A stretch of DNA of 64,000 bases from Leifsonia xyli subsp. xyli str. CTCB07 (GCF_000007665.1 NC_006087.1:2480001-2544000), one strand, 5' to 3'. Positions 16,322-26,506 are shown, counted from the first letter of the stretch. Notes: generated by a model from the sequence alone, not told the origin. Translations and numbers: made by a program.

Positions 16322-17239
16322 TCAGCGGGTGCGGGTGAGCGGCGAGCAGCCGAGGATGTGCTGGTGGGTGCGGGTGGCGATCCCTTCGGGGAGCTCGATG
16401 TCGACGCCGGGCATGTCCTGTTCGACGATGGCGAAGATCTCCGAGTCGAGGGCGGCGACGGCCTCGATGATTGGGGCGAAGTCCGGGATGCCCGCGGGCG
16501 GCTCCACCATGACGTCGCCCGCGGCATCGCCGAAGGGCACATCGTTCTTGAGCGCCTCGAAACGCCGTTCGGGGTCGATCTGCTTGAGGTGGAGGTAGCC
16601 GATCCGCTCCGGCCGCTCCCGGATGAGTGCGACGCTGTCGCCGCCGTAGTAGGCGTAGTGGCCGATGTCGAGGCACAGGGCGAGGTAGCGCGGGTCGGTC
16701 TGGTCGAGGAGGCGCAGCACCTCGCGGCGGGTACCCACATGCGAGTCGGCGTGCGAGTGGAACTGCTGACGGACGCCATACTCCTCGAGCAGCGCCCGGC
16801 CGAGGCGGTCGTGCCCGGCGGCGAGCGCCTCCCACTGCCCGTCGGTGAGGGTGCGCGCCTCCAGGGTTTCGCCGGTGGCGCCGGAGCGCCAGAGGTCGGG
16901 GATGACGACGATGTGCTCGCCTCCGAGGGCGTGGGTGAGAACGGCGACCTTGACGGCCTGGTCCCAGGCGCGCTGCCACTGCTCCGGCCCCCTGTGGAAG
17001 CCGGTGAAGACGGTGCCGCCGCTCAGCCGCAGGTCGCGCTTGCCGAGTTCGTCTTCCAGCTGGTGGGGGTCGGGCGGCAGGTAGCCGTAGGGGCCGAGTT
17101 CGATCCAGTGGTAGCCGGCGCGCTGCGCCTCGTCGAGAAAGCGGTGCCACGGGGTCTGACTCGGGTCGTCGGGGAACCAGACGCCCCAGGAGTCGGGGGC
17201 GGTGCCGATGCGGAGTCCGGCGGGGGCGGTGTCGGTCAT
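16322..17239 (-). CDS. iolE: Inosose dehydratase-like TIM barrel
   Basis: 305 aa from ATG 17239. Converts scyllo-inosose to the diketone substrate of IolD. The AP-endonuclease-2/xylose-isomerase-like fold shows in APDSWGVWFPDDPSQTPW, GYHWIELGPYGYLP, LALCLDIGHYAYYGGD and IGYLHLKQID; Glu, Asp and His in these are the usual divalent-metal ligands. Intact and of normal length. It starts 61 bp after iolD. Confidence 0.85.
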   Translation of the reverse strand: MTDTAPAGLRIGTAPDSWGVWFPDDPSQTPWHRFLDEAQRAGYHWIELGPYGYLPPDPHQLEDELGKRDLRLSGGTVFTGFHRGPEQWQRAWDQAVKVAVLTHALGGEHIVVIPDLWRSGATGETLEARTLTDGQWEALAAGHDRLGRALLEEYGVRQQFHSHADSHVGTRREVLRLLDQTDPRYLALCLDIGHYAYYGGDSVALIRERPERIGYLHLKQIDPERRFEALKNDVPFGDAAGDVMVEPPAGIPDFAPIIEAVAALDSEIFAIVEQDMPGVDIELPEGIATRTHQHILGCSPLTRTR

Positions 17240-17300
17240 CGTCGTCCTTCGTGCTGCGATGCGGGGGCGGGGTGGATCGGTGGGCGGTGCGGGGCTGGCC

Positions 17301-19224
17301 TCAGCCCAGCAGCGGACGCTGCCTCTTCCGCTGCTGGGCATACTCGTCGCGGGCGCGGCGGGTGCTGTCGAGCTCGGAGACCTCGGCCACCGGCACATCC
17401 CACCAGCCCTCGCCGTCCGGTGCGTAGACCAGCGGGTCGGAGTCGATGTGGATGAGCGTGGAGCGGTCGGAGGCCTTCGCGGCGGCGACCGCTTCCTGGA
17501 GCCGCTCGGCGGCGGCGTCCCCGGGGGCGACCTCGATGACGTCGATGCCGTCGTTGGCGGCGAGGTCCACCGGGAGGAGGCCGCCGCTCTCGACGGTGGG
17601 CTCGGCGGCGTCGCGGTAGCGGTAGCGGGTGCCGTAGCGCTCGGAGCCGACCGTCTCGGAGAGGTGGCCGATGGAGGCGTAGCCGTGGTTCTGGATGAGC
17701 ACCACGACGATCTTGATGCCCTCCGCGACGGCGGTGACGAGTTCGGTGTGCAGCATCAGGTAGGAGCCGTCGCCGACCAGGACGATAACGTCGCGGTCGT
17801 CGCCGAGCGCTTCGAGTCCGCGTTTGACGCCGATCCCACCGGCGATCTCGTAGCCCATGCAGGAGAAGGCGTATTCGACGTGGTAGCCGAGCGGGTCCCG
17901 CACGCGCCAGAGCTTGTGCAGATCGCCGGTGAGGGAGCCAGCGGCCTGGACCACGACGTCCCGGGGCGCGCTCGCCCGCTGCACGGCGCCGATGATCTGC
18001 GGCTGGCCGAGGAGGCGTGGCTGAGCGGCGCTGCCGGCGGCGGGCGGGGCGAGGGCCGCGTCGACAGTCTCATCCCACGCGCGCTTCTCAGCGGCGATGC
18101 GCTCACCATAACTGGCTGAGACAGTTACGCCGGTGAGCGCGTCGCGGAGCGCGTCGAGCGTCTCCCGCGCATCCGCGACGACCGGAAGCTGTGTGCCGTG
18201 CTTGTAGGCGTCGACGGCGGCGATGTTGATGTTCACGAAGATGACGGCCGCATTCTGGAACGCTGTGCGGCTCGCGGTCGTGAAGTCGCTGTAGCGGGTG
18301 CCGACGCCGATCACGACATCGGCGGTGGCAGCAAGGCGGTTGGCCTCGGTGGCGCCGGTCGCTCCGACGCCACCAAGGTAGTAGGGGTGACCACCGTGGA
18401 GCGAACCGCCTCCGGCCTGGGTGGTTCCGGCCGGGATGCCGGGCTGCTCGACGAACGCGCGCAGGGAGTCCTCCGCGCCCGAGTAGAGCACACCACCCCC
18501 CCCCCGCGACGATGAAGGGACGCTCGGCGGAGCGGATGGCGGCGACCGCAGCGTCCAGTGCCCAGCGCTCGGGAACCGGCCGGCGGATGCGCCACTCGCG
18601 CGGCTGCAGAAACTCCTCCGGCACCTCGAGCGCCTCGGCCTGCACATCCTCCGGCAGAGCGACGGTGACCGCGCCGGTCTCCGCCGGGTCGGTGAGCACG
18701 CGCATCGCCGCGAGCAGGATGGAGAACAGCTGCTCGGGCCGCTGCACGCGGTCGAAGAACCGGGAGACGGGCCGGAAGGCGTCGGTGACCTGCATGCCGG
18801 GGTCGTGGTGTTGTTCCAGCTGTTGCAGCACCGGGTCGGCGACACGGGTGGCGAAGGTGTCGGAGGGCAGCAGCAGGGCGGGGAGGCGGTTCGCCGTCGC
18901 GAGGGCCGCGCCCGTGATCAGATTCGCAGCGCCCGGCCCGACGGAGGCGGTGGCGGCCAGCGTCGCACGGCGGCGGTGGATGCGGGCAAAGCCGACCGCC
19001 TGGTGAACCATCGCCTGCTCGTTGCGCGCCTGATAGTAGGGCATCAGCTCGGGCCGCAGGGCGTTCGACTGCGCCAGCGCCTGACCGAGGCCGGCGACAT
19101 TGCCGTGGCCGAAGATCCCGAACATTCCGGGGACGGTGCGCTCGCGGCGATCGCCGTCCACCGTCCACTGGGCGGCCAGGAATGCGACGACGGCCTGGCC
19201 GACGGTCATCCTGCGAGTGGTCAT
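17301..19224 (-). pseudogene. iolD: Trihydroxycyclohexane-dione hydrolase, frameshifted at a G10 tract
   Basis: Thiamine-diphosphate enzyme that opens the inositol ring. ATG 19224 overlaps the iolB stop (ATGA). The first part (GMFGIFGHGNVAGLGQALAQ, YYQARNEQAM) carries the ThDP-binding N-terminal domain. At 18496-18505 a run of ten C (G on this strand) shifts the frame: reading PFIVAGGG should continue GVLYSGAEDSLRAF. The remainder is complete, including the C-terminal cofactor site (VLVGDGSYLMLHTELVTA). Removing one base gives a normal protein of about 640 aa. Either inactivated, phase-variable, or a base-calling error. Confidence 0.85.
18496..18505. repeat. C10 tract in iolD
   Basis: Ten consecutive C on the plus strand, exactly where the iolD frame is lost; nine would keep it open. 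Confidence 0.9.
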
Positions 19225-20126
19225 CGGGCGGCTCCTCGCGCGGTCGGCAGATAGGGGAGGCGGGCGTCGGTGTCCCGCCCGGTCCAGGTGTCGCGCAGCC
19301 AGGCCTGGCGGTGATTGTCGGTGATGAGCCATACGCGTTCCTCGTCGGGCCCGGCCATGACATTCAGATAGTAGAGGTCGTACTCGGGCGCGGCGGCGGC
19401 GGGACCGTGGTAGCCGAACGGCACGAGCGCGATATCGCCAGTGCGGACGAGCGCATTGGTCTCGATGTCGCCCGCGGCCGAGGGGGAGGTGGCGAAGCTG
19501 CCGAAGGCGTCGGCGGTGGGCGGGGCGGCCAGACCGCGGGCCGGGGCGGCCTCGAAGTAGTAGATCTCCTCCAGCCGGGACTCCTATCCGGGCACGGATT
19601 CGTCGTGTTTGTGGGCGGGATGCGACGACCAGTTGCCGGCCGGGGTGACGACCTCGCAGACGATCAGGGAGGCCGCGTCCAGTGCCGCTGGCGTGCCGAA
19701 GTTGTGTACCTGACGGCTGTCCCGGCCCGCGCCGCGCAGTTCGACCAGCACCTCCTCGCGGGCGAGATAGGCGGAGGGCTTGCGGACGCTCGTCGGTGCG
19801 GAGGCCACGGCGACCCGGCCGGAGCCGCGAATGCCGATGGCCGCGCCCGCGCCGACATACAGCGTGTCGGTCGGGCCCTCGAAAACGCTCGACCGTCCGG
19901 CGAGCGGCGTGGAGCGTCCCTCATGGTCCACCGTGAAGGAGCCGGCGAGCGGCACGACGATGCGCTCGATGTCCCCGGCCGGCAGCTCGACGGCAGCGCC
20001 GGCCAGCTCGGCGACATGCAGACCGGTGTGCTGCCAGCCCTCGATCCCGTCGTCCACCGCCGACTCCCACCGGCTGTCGCTCAGCGAGCCGCGCGGGAAG
20101 AACCATTCGTTGTGTGCCGCGCTCAT
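19221..20126 (-). pseudogene. iolB: 5-deoxy-glucuronate isomerase, nonsense mutation
   Basis: ATG 20126 overlaps the iolA stop; the TGA at 19221-19223 overlaps the iolD start. The cupin-type isomerase reads well throughout (HNEWFFPRGSL, WQHTGLHVAEL, EVVTPAGNWSSHPAHKHDE), but TAG at 19584-19586 interrupts it after HKHDESVPG. The same frame then continues with SRLEEIYYFEAAP, VPFGYHGPAAAAPEYDLYYL and RVWLITDNHRQAWL to the end, so only one codon is wrong. Full length would be 301 aa, normal for IolB. Confidence 0.85.
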
Positions 20127-21661
20127 CGGTTCTCCGGGAAGCCCAGGTTGATGCCGCCGTGCGAGGGATCGAGCCAGCGGCTCGTCACCGCCTTCAGCTG
20201 GGTGAAGAACTTGACGCCCTCGGCGCCGTGCGCCTTGGTGTCGCCGAACAGCGAGTCCTTCCAGCCGCCGAACGAGAACGTCGCGACCGGGACCGGGATG
20301 GGCACATTGATGCCGATCATCCCAGCCTGGACGTCCCTCTGGAAGCGCCGGGCCGCCCCGCCGTCGTTCGTGAAGATCGCGGTCCCGTTGCCGAACGCGC
20401 CCGAGTTGATGAGGTCGACACCGGCCTCGTAGCTGGGCACGCGGACGACCGAGAGCACCGGCCCGAAGATCTCCTCGGTGTAGGCGCGGGAGGTGGTGGG
20501 CACCCGGTCGAGCAGGGTCGGGCCGAGCCAGAAGCCATTCGCATCGCCGTCCGGCTCGACCTCGCGGCCGTCCACCACGACGGTCGCACCGTCCTGCGCG
20601 GCGATATCGATGTAGGAGGCGACCCGGTCGCGGTGCTGCCCGGTGACGAGCGGGCCCATATCGCAGCCGCGGCGGCCGTCGCCGATGCGCAGGCCCGCGA
20701 TGCGCTCCCGGATCTTGGCGACGAGGTCGTCGGCGACGGGCTCGACCGCGACGACGACCGAGATCGCCATGCAGCGCCCGCCCGCCGAACCGAAACCAGC
20801 GTTGACGGCCGCGTCGGCGGTGAGATCGAGGTCGGCGTCCGGCAGCACCAGCATGTGGTTCTTCGCGCCGCCGAGCGCCTAAACCCGCTTGCCGTGCGCG
20901 GTGCCCGTCTCGTAGACATACCGGGCGATGGGGGTGGAGCCGACGAAGGAGACCGCCGCGACGTCGGGATGCACGAGAAGGCCGTCCACCGCCTCCTTGT
21001 CGCCGTTGAGCACGGTGAAGACGCCGTCCGGCAGGCCGGCCTCCTTCCACAGCCCGGCCAGCCAGATCGCCGCGGACGGGTTCTTCTCGGACGGCTTCAG
21101 GATGACGGTGTTGCCAGCCGCGATCGCGATCGGGAAGAACCACGCCGGAACCATCGCCGGGAAGTTGAAGGGCGAGACTATGCCGACCACACCGAGCGGC
21201 TGACGGGTCGAGTACACGTCGATGCCCGAGGAGACCTGCTCGGAGTACTCGCCCTTCAGGTGGTGGGCCAGCCCGGTGGCGAACTCGACGACCTCCTGGC
21301 CGCGGCTGATCTCGCCGAGCGCGTCGAAGAGCACTTTGCCGTGCTCGGAGGTGATGATCTCCGCCAGCTCGCCCTTGCGGGCGTCCAGGATTTCGCGGAA
21401 CCGGAACAGGATAGCCTGGCGCTTGGCAAGGGAGAGACCGGCCCAGGCCGGGAACGCCGCCTTCGCCGATGCGATGGCGGCCTCGATATCGGCGCTGCCG
21501 GCCAGGGCGACGCGCTTGGTCTCGACGCCGAGCGCCGGATCGAACACCGGCGCCGTCCGGCCGCTGCGCGAGGGGGAGACGGCCCCGTCGATCCAGTGCG
21601 GGACGATCGGGAGACCGGCCACGTGGGATGTGGCCGTGGCGCTGGGCGTGATGGTGGTCAT
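20123..21661 (-). pseudogene. iolA: Methylmalonate-semialdehyde dehydrogenase (CoA-acylating), nonsense mutation
   Basis: ATG 21661 with AAGGAAG upstream. Converts malonic semialdehyde to acetyl-CoA at the end of the pathway. ALDH features: IVSPFNFPAMVPAWFFP, NTVILKPSEKNPSAAIW, SFVGSTPIARYVY and the catalytic-Cys segment FGSAGGRCMAIS. TAG at 20879-20881 lies in GKRV-stop-ALGGAKNHM, where the family has Gln (GKRVQALGGAKNH), so CAG to TAG is the likely change. The rest of the 512-codon frame is intact and ends ENR-TGA, overlapping iolB. Confidence 0.87.
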
Positions 21662-21689
21662 GGTCTTCCTTCGTGGCGTGGGGTTCGGT

Positions 21690-22610
21690 TCAGCGTCCGT
21701 GTACGAGAGCGGCGGCGGCGTCGACCGCCTGGACGACATCCCCGTCCTGGGGGTACAGCAGGGTGCGGCCGACGACGAGGCCATGCACCCCGGGGAGGGC
21801 GAGCGCCGCCTCCCAGGAGGCGAACGTCTCGCCGGGGGAAGCGTCGCTGTCGCCGCCGAGCAGCAGAGTCGGCAGAGTGGTCGCCGCCATGACGCGCTCC
21901 ATCTCCGGAACAACGGGCAGTTTGAGCCAGGTGTAGGCGGAGGAGGCGCCCAGGCCGGCGGCGATCGCGACCGAGGCGATTACGGCGTCCGGAGTGAGGT
22001 CGTTGACGACGCGGCCCTCCCGCCAAGAGCTCAGGAAGGGCTCGAGGAGGATCGGCAGGCCGGAGCGGGCGGCGGCGGTCACCGCGTCGGCGGTCTTCTC
22101 CAGGGTGCGGACGGTGGCGGCGTCCTCCAGGTTCACACGCACGAGGAGTTTGGCAGCGTTGAGACCGTCGCGCACCATCCCGCCGACGTCGTAGCCGGTG
22201 AAACGGTCGTCCATTTCGAAGACCGAGCCGCGCAGACCGCCGCGGTTCATGGAGCCGACGGCGACTCTGTCGTCGAGGACGCCGAGGAGGGCGAGGTCTT
22301 CGACGATGTCGGGGGTGCCGAGCACGCCGTCCACACCGGGACGGGACAAGACGAGGGCGAGCCGCTGCAACAGGTCGTAGCGGCCGGCCATCGCGAGCTG
22401 ATCGCCGCGGACGCCGAGAGCGCCGCGGGCGGGGTGGTCGGCCGCGACGATGAAGAGGCACCCATCTCCGCGCACCAGCGGGCGGCGGGTGCGCGCGGCG
22501 AGGGCCGCCGCGACACCGTCCGGCCGGCTCTGGCGGACCTCGCGGAGGCGGGCGAACGCATCGGCGACGATGAACGGCTCCGGGCGGCCGACCGGGTCAG
22601 CTGTGGACAT
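21690..22610 (-). CDS. Class I aldolase-like protein of the inositol operon (Cgl0159 family)
   Basis: 306 aa from ATG 22610, overlapping the iolC end by 14 bp. The (beta/alpha)8 aldolase features are GCLFIVAADHPARGALGV, AKLLVRVNLED, LPILLEPFLSSW, YTWLKLPVVPEMERV with the Schiff-base Lys (WLKLP), and PTLLLGGDSDASPGETF. In inositol catabolism it would cleave the phosphorylated deoxy-keto-gluconate made by IolC, replacing IolJ. The reaction is inferred from the context. It is the only gene of the operon's first half that is intact. Confidence 0.75.
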   Translation of the reverse strand: MSTADPVGRPEPFIVADAFARLREVRQSRPDGVAAALAARTRRPLVRGDGCLFIVAADHPARGALGVRGDQLAMAGRYDLLQRLALVLSRPGVDGVLGTPDIVEDLALLGVLDDRVAVGSMNRGGLRGSVFEMDDRFTGYDVGGMVRDGLNAAKLLVRVNLEDAATVRTLEKTADAVTAAARSGLPILLEPFLSSWREGRVVNDLTPDAVIASVAIAAGLGASSAYTWLKLPVVPEMERVMAATTLPTLLLGGDSDASPGETFASWEAALALPGVHGLVVGRTLLYPQDGDVVQAVDAAAALVHGR

Positions 22611-23450
22611 TCGCGAGCTCCTCGAGAATGCCGTCGACTTCGGCCGTGGTGGGCATCGCAGTCGAACACTCGCGCCGGGTGGCCACGATCGCGCCCGCGA
22701 CGTTGGCGAAACGGAGCACGCGCTCCAGCGGCCACTCCTGAAGCAGGCCGGAGCAGAGCGCGCCGCCGAAACCGTCGCCGGCGCCGAGGCCGTTGACGAC
22801 AGCCACCGGATAGGGGGCACTTCGACCGTCTCCTCCCGGGTCTTCGCGAGGACGCCGCGCGGTCCCTGCTTCACGATCGCCAGCTCGACGCCACGGTCGA
22901 GAAGAGCGTCCGCCGCGCGCTGGGGGTCGCTCTCCCCGACGGCGATCTCGCACTCCTCGCGGTTGCCCACCGCGACCGTGACGTGTTCGAGCGCCCGGCC
23001 GACCTCGGCGGAGGCGTTCTCGCCCGAGGCCCAGAACATCGGGCGGTAGTCGAGGTCCAGGATGGTGAGGGGCCGCCGGCCGCGCGCCGCCCACGCGACG
23101 TGGTGCGCGGTGCGGCTCGGGTCGCGGGAGAGGCCGGTCATCGTGGTCCAGAAGATGCGCGCGGCCGATGGCGTCGAGGTCGAGCTGCTTGCCGGTGATC
23201 GCCAGGTCGGGGGCGAGGGGGTCGCGGTAGAAGTACAGCGGGAAGTCGTCCGGCGGGAAGATCTCACAGAACGTGACCGGCGTCTTCAGCGACGGGACGG
23301 TGGCGACGAACCGGTCGTCGACGCCGAGCCGGCGCAGCTCCCGGTGCGCGTATCGTCCGAACGGATCGTCGCCGGTGGCGGTGACGACGGCGGAGCGGAG
23401 ACCGTGCCGGGCCGCGGCGATATCGTACGCCAGAGCCGCTACCTGCTCGA
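22597..23450 (-). pseudogene. iolC: 5-dehydro-2-deoxygluconokinase, 5'-truncated with two frameshifts
   Basis: PfkB-type kinase. Three frames join: about 23450-23165 (AAARHGLRSAVVTATGDDPF, FCEIFPPDDFPLYFYRDP), about 23160-22817 (FWTTMTGLSRDPSR, LDLDYRPMFW, AIVKQGPRGVLAK) and 22813-22597 (VAVVNGLGAGDGFGGAL with the catalytic Asp). The second shift is in a five-base run at 22813-22817 that would need six. The first 35-40 residues, including the GGSATN substrate site, are missing; upstream sequence from about 23450 belongs to something else. As the first gene of the operon its loss probably removed the promoter too. Confidence 0.8.
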
Positions 23451-23620
23451 TAACGCCACCCAAACCCGGCTCCGCCTGGCCGGGATAGCAATCCTCATGG
23501 CCGGGTTCGCGATCGGCATCCTCACCTCCATCGAACGGCTCGCCCTCCAGACGCTCTTCCTCATGGAATCGAACCCGACCGCCTCCGCCCTCGCTTTCGC
23601 CGGACATCACATGGCACGAG
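23447..23620 (+). pseudogene. Membrane-protein fragment abutting iolC
   Basis: The plus strand reads LRLAGIAILMAGFAIGILTS and IERLALQTLFLMES, a plausible membrane segment, starting exactly where iolC similarity stops. It has no start of its own. It marks a rearrangement junction; the source gene is unknown. Confidence 0.3.
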
Positions 23621-23736
23621 AGTCGGACGTTACGCCTGCGGCTAAAGTGTCACATCACAAATTCTATACATTTTCCCCTATTTCAAGCATTATAATTTAT
23701 AACGTAGGGTCTAGTGCCTTACGTATTCGGGAATCG

Positions 23737-24697
23737 TTGACACGACCGCGCTGGATAGTCGGTGCCGGGATGAGCCTCGCGCTCACCGTCGCCTGCACCG
23801 GAGCAATTCCTGCCCTGGCGAGCACGAGCACAGATGACACGCTGAGCGCTGTTACTGCGGCCACTTCTGAAACCGTCGCGGCTGCGGCTTCTGTGGCCGT
23901 TGATGCCACCGGAGACAATAATGCCATCGACGCGACTCTTGCCGGAGTGGATCTCACCGTTCCGGTGGATGCAACAGACGGTATCTCCATCAGTGGAGAT
24001 TCGGATGCCGTCACCATCGAGTTGCCCTTCGCGGAAAAGGCTGATGATGCCGTCGCGGAGAAACCGGGCGTCGTTTCATACGACAACAACAACGGCTCCT
24101 CCACCGTCCCTGTTGTCCAGAAGGACGGGAGTGTCCAGATCAACACGCTTATCGCGAATGAGAACGCACCCAAACGCTACGATTATCAGCTGACGGCAGA
24201 GAGCGAACAGACGCTCCACCTGACCGAAAACGGCTCCGACTACCTCGCCACGACGGACGGAAAGCCAACTCTGTACATCGCAGCGCCTTGGGCGAAAGAC
24301 GCCAACGGATCCTCCTATTCCCACTCACTACGAGGTCACAGGCACGACGCTCACTCAGTTTGTGGACTTCACCAAGAACGCTGCCTTCCCTGTCGTCGCT
24401 GATCCTTGGCTTGGAATCAACCTTGTGGACAAGACCACCTGGAGCGGGAATACACTCCAGGTCTAACCGTCCTGGTATGCCCGCGCATGGGGTGCTCCGA
24501 CAATGGCGGGACTGGCAATGTGGGAGGAAGTCGTCAAGTGAGCGCCGTCGGCCAACACGGGCAGCATGTACTATCAATTCATCTGTCACTGGGACATTGT
24601 TCGTTATCGGGCACCAAACAAAGTCAGCTGGAATCTCGACAAGAACCGCCCCAACGTGGGATACGCGGCTACCGTTGCGGCACAATGTAACCCATGA
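23737..24697 (+). pseudogene. Secreted DUF2599 protein, one frameshift and two stops
   Basis: TTG 23737 with GGGAA upstream. Signal peptide (WIVGAGMSLALTVACTGAIP, cleaved near ALA), a long Ala/Asp-rich region, then PTLYIAAPWAKDANGSS. The frame slips between about 24300 and 24325, after which FVDFTKNAAFPVVADPWLG is read; TAA at 24464-24466 and TGA at 24539-24541 then interrupt the DUF2599 part (SWYARAWGAPTMAGLAMWEE, ICHWDIVRYRAPNKVSWNLD, NVGYAATVAAQCNP). The terminal TGA overlaps the next start (ATGA). Paralogue of the fragment at 1-312. Lower GC than its surroundings. Confidence 0.7.
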
Positions 24698-24975
24698 TTG
24701 GTCAAAGGTCAGTAGTCGCGGTGTGGATTCTTTCCGTAATCGCCACAACCGCATCGGCTGTCATCACCTGGTGGTGGAACACGGTTGACGGCGCGACGAT
24801 CGATCGCACTGACCAGGCGGGATGGGATGGCGCCGAGTTGCTGCCTGCCCAAAATCTCATCTGGGTCGCGGTGAACACGCAGTTCTTCGTCCTCCTCGCC
24901 ACCTCGATTCTGACAACAGTTCTGGTTGTTAGATATCTGAGGTCACAGAGTCGTGAGAGAGCCTTCGTCCACTAG
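24694..24975 (+). CDS. Small two-TM membrane protein coupled to the DUF2599 gene
   Basis: 93 aa; ATG 24694 overlaps the DUF2599 stop. Two hydrophobic segments (VVAVWILSVIATTASAVITW and FFVLLATSILTTVLVVRYL) flank a short external loop with a Trp-rich piece. Translational coupling suggests that the two proteins work together, for example as a secreted protein and its membrane partner or immunity-like factor. No family recognised. A strong terminator follows. Confidence 0.65.
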   Translation: MIGQRSVVAVWILSVIATTASAVITWWWNTVDGATIDRTDQAGWDGAELLPAQNLIWVAVNTQFFVLLATSILTTVLVVRYLRSQSRERAFVH

Positions 24976-24985
24976 GTTCTAACCG

Positions 24986-25028
24986 AATGAAAGGCGGGTC
25001 GCAGCAAAGCTGCGACCCGCCTTTCATT
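24986..25028 (+). terminator. Perfect 20-bp terminator hairpin
   Basis: Arms 24986-25005 and 25009-25028 (AATGAAAGGCGGGTCGCAGC and its complement) with an AAA loop, 11 bp after the membrane-protein stop. Confidence 0.9.
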
Positions 25029-25083
25029 TCGTGCTCACATGCCGATGCTGTGGCCGCAAGAGCGGCCGGGTGCGCCGTAGCGG

Positions 25084-25555
25084 CACGGGTCACGGGTGCT
25101 CTCCTCGATGCGGTTGCTTGGGATGAGGACGGAAGCGTACTCCCCATCGAACATCGACACCTGGCTCATTACCGGCCCCGCCACAGGGCGACCACGCCTG
25201 GTCACGATGCCGTGCTCTGCGTCCGCGACCTGCGCCTTCCGCGCTGGAAGCAGGGATGCAGTTCGACCTGGTTGACGGCGGGGACGACGTTCGCGGCTCC
25301 CCACCGTCTACACCCTCGCTCATGCGCCTGACACCCCACCGGCCGCTCTCCTGCCGGCCAAAGATTGATGCCGACGGTTCGGCCACCTCGGCCGCACAAA
25401 TCGGGACGGGACCGCCGCGCGCACCTGTGTCGAGCGCGGTGACGGCAGCCAGTTCCTCCGGGATGAGGGAAGGCAAACAGCGCGAGCCCGGCAAGACCTC
25501 GCCCTCCATCTGCGCGAACAGGGACTCCTGGGCCTTGGATGGTTTCCTTGCCATG
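25084..25555 (-). pseudogene. Scrambled aldo/keto reductase fragments
   Basis: Pieces typical of aldo/keto reductases lie on this strand: PEELAAVTALDTGARGGP (C-terminal type, about 25430-25480), PAVNQVELHPCFQR (middle, about 25260-25290), EHGIVT plus AWSPL (about 25200-25235) and VLIPSNRIEES (about 25105-25140). The C-terminal piece comes before the middle pieces in reading order, so at least two fragments are juxtaposed. A good start (GAGGAGGAATC then ATG 25555) opens a frame through the first piece. Not functional as a reductase. Confidence 0.45.
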
Positions 25556-25583
25556 ATTCCTCCTCGAATCAGATACTGGAGCC

Positions 25584-25999
25584 ATGAGCCCTCATGAAGA
25601 AACCTCATCAGCTAGCGGGAAGAATGATGAAATCGAATATTCTACGTCAAGAATTCTTTCCGACTTCTGGGAGGCCGTGCGACGAGGATCGAGCGACGGT
25701 ACCCCCATCACGTTCTCGCAGCTTGGGCTGACGGAGACGACACCATTGCCGTCGTGTACGAGTCGCCCTTCTGGCCGAACGGTCGCCTGGGAGTGGGATA
25801 CTCCTGGCCCCCGCACTACACGAACGACAGCCCTGCCACTAACGGCCGTGGACTCTACGAGGCAATAGCTGAACCACTCGGGCGGACAACCGAGTCACTG
25901 GTAGACGACCACGAGGGCACGAGATGGTGGGGCATGAACAGCGACAGCCTCCCGCGCAACCCGAAGCCCACCACTGACGACGATGCCGAAACGGGATGA
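25584..25999 (+). pseudogene. Hypothetical acidic protein, frameshifted
   Basis: Frame one gives YSTSRILSDFWEAVRRGSSD and ITFSQLG; near 25720 the coding frame changes and continues ADGDDTIAVVYESPFWPNGR and TRWWGMNSDSLPR to TGA 25997-25999. Together about 138 aa. No family recognised. It overlaps the end of the minus-strand lipoprotein gene. Confidence 0.45.
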
Positions 26000-26311
26000 T
26001 CCACCCGATCTGCACACCCTGCTTGCCGAGCTTTCTGGCGTAGCGGGCAGCGTCTTCGACCGAACCGAATTTCGTCCAAGTGATGTACTCGCTACGCACG
26101 GCTTGGACTCAATCGGTGACCGGACCACAGACCTCATCCGTCACGTCGACGACTCGAGATACGGCCGGTCAGGATTCTTCTCGCGGTCGTTCTGTGTCAG
26201 AAGATCTAGATGGCTGCGAACGTACTTGTCGAATTCCTCAGCGCTCAGATACTGGCAACCGCCCAAGCCGAGAGCGACGACTACGACGATAGGGACAAGC
26301 GCTTTCCGCAT
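25960..26311 (-). pseudogene. Small lipoprotein, frameshifted
   Basis: ATG 26311. KALVPIVVVVALGLGGC is a lipoprotein signal with LGGC lipobox, followed by EEFDKYVRSHLDLLTQND and a stop at 26141. In another frame (about 26110-25970) SEYITWTKFGSVEDAARYAR and KLGKQGVQIGWIIPF continues what looks like the same protein. One or two indels separate the parts. Function unknown. Confidence 0.5.
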
Positions 26312-26445
26312 GATGCCTACCAATTACAGCCAAGGACAAGGAGGAGCCGAGGCCTCCCCCGACACGAGGATTCCCCGTAGCGCGCGGGCGATGATTTCGC
26401 CGCGTTCGAACGCCCAGAGACGGCGCTCGGGCGGACGCACTCATG

Positions 26446-26490
26446 CCGCGAGGGTCGTTCAGCCGCTGAACGGCTGAACGACCCTCGCGG
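26446..26490. terminator. Perfect 20-bp hairpin after cspA
   Basis: CCGCGAGGGTCGTTCAGCCG pairs with 26471-26490 around ctgaa. It is 16 bp past the cold-shock gene stop on the minus strand. Confidence 0.85.
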
Positions 26491-26506
26491 AGTCCAGACC
26501 GTCTTG

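Noticed and set aside
15141..17150. A 669-codon minus-strand ORF across iolG and iolE
   Set aside because: Arg/Pro/His-rich shadow frame; both real genes in the other frame match known families and have good starts.
20114..21892. 592-codon plus-strand ORF opposite iolA
   Set aside because: Antisense shadow of a GC-rich gene; no start signals or recognisable domain.
24986..25028. Insertion-sequence end
   Set aside because: The perfect hairpin with AAA loop directly after a stop codon is better explained as a terminator; no second copy was seen nearby.
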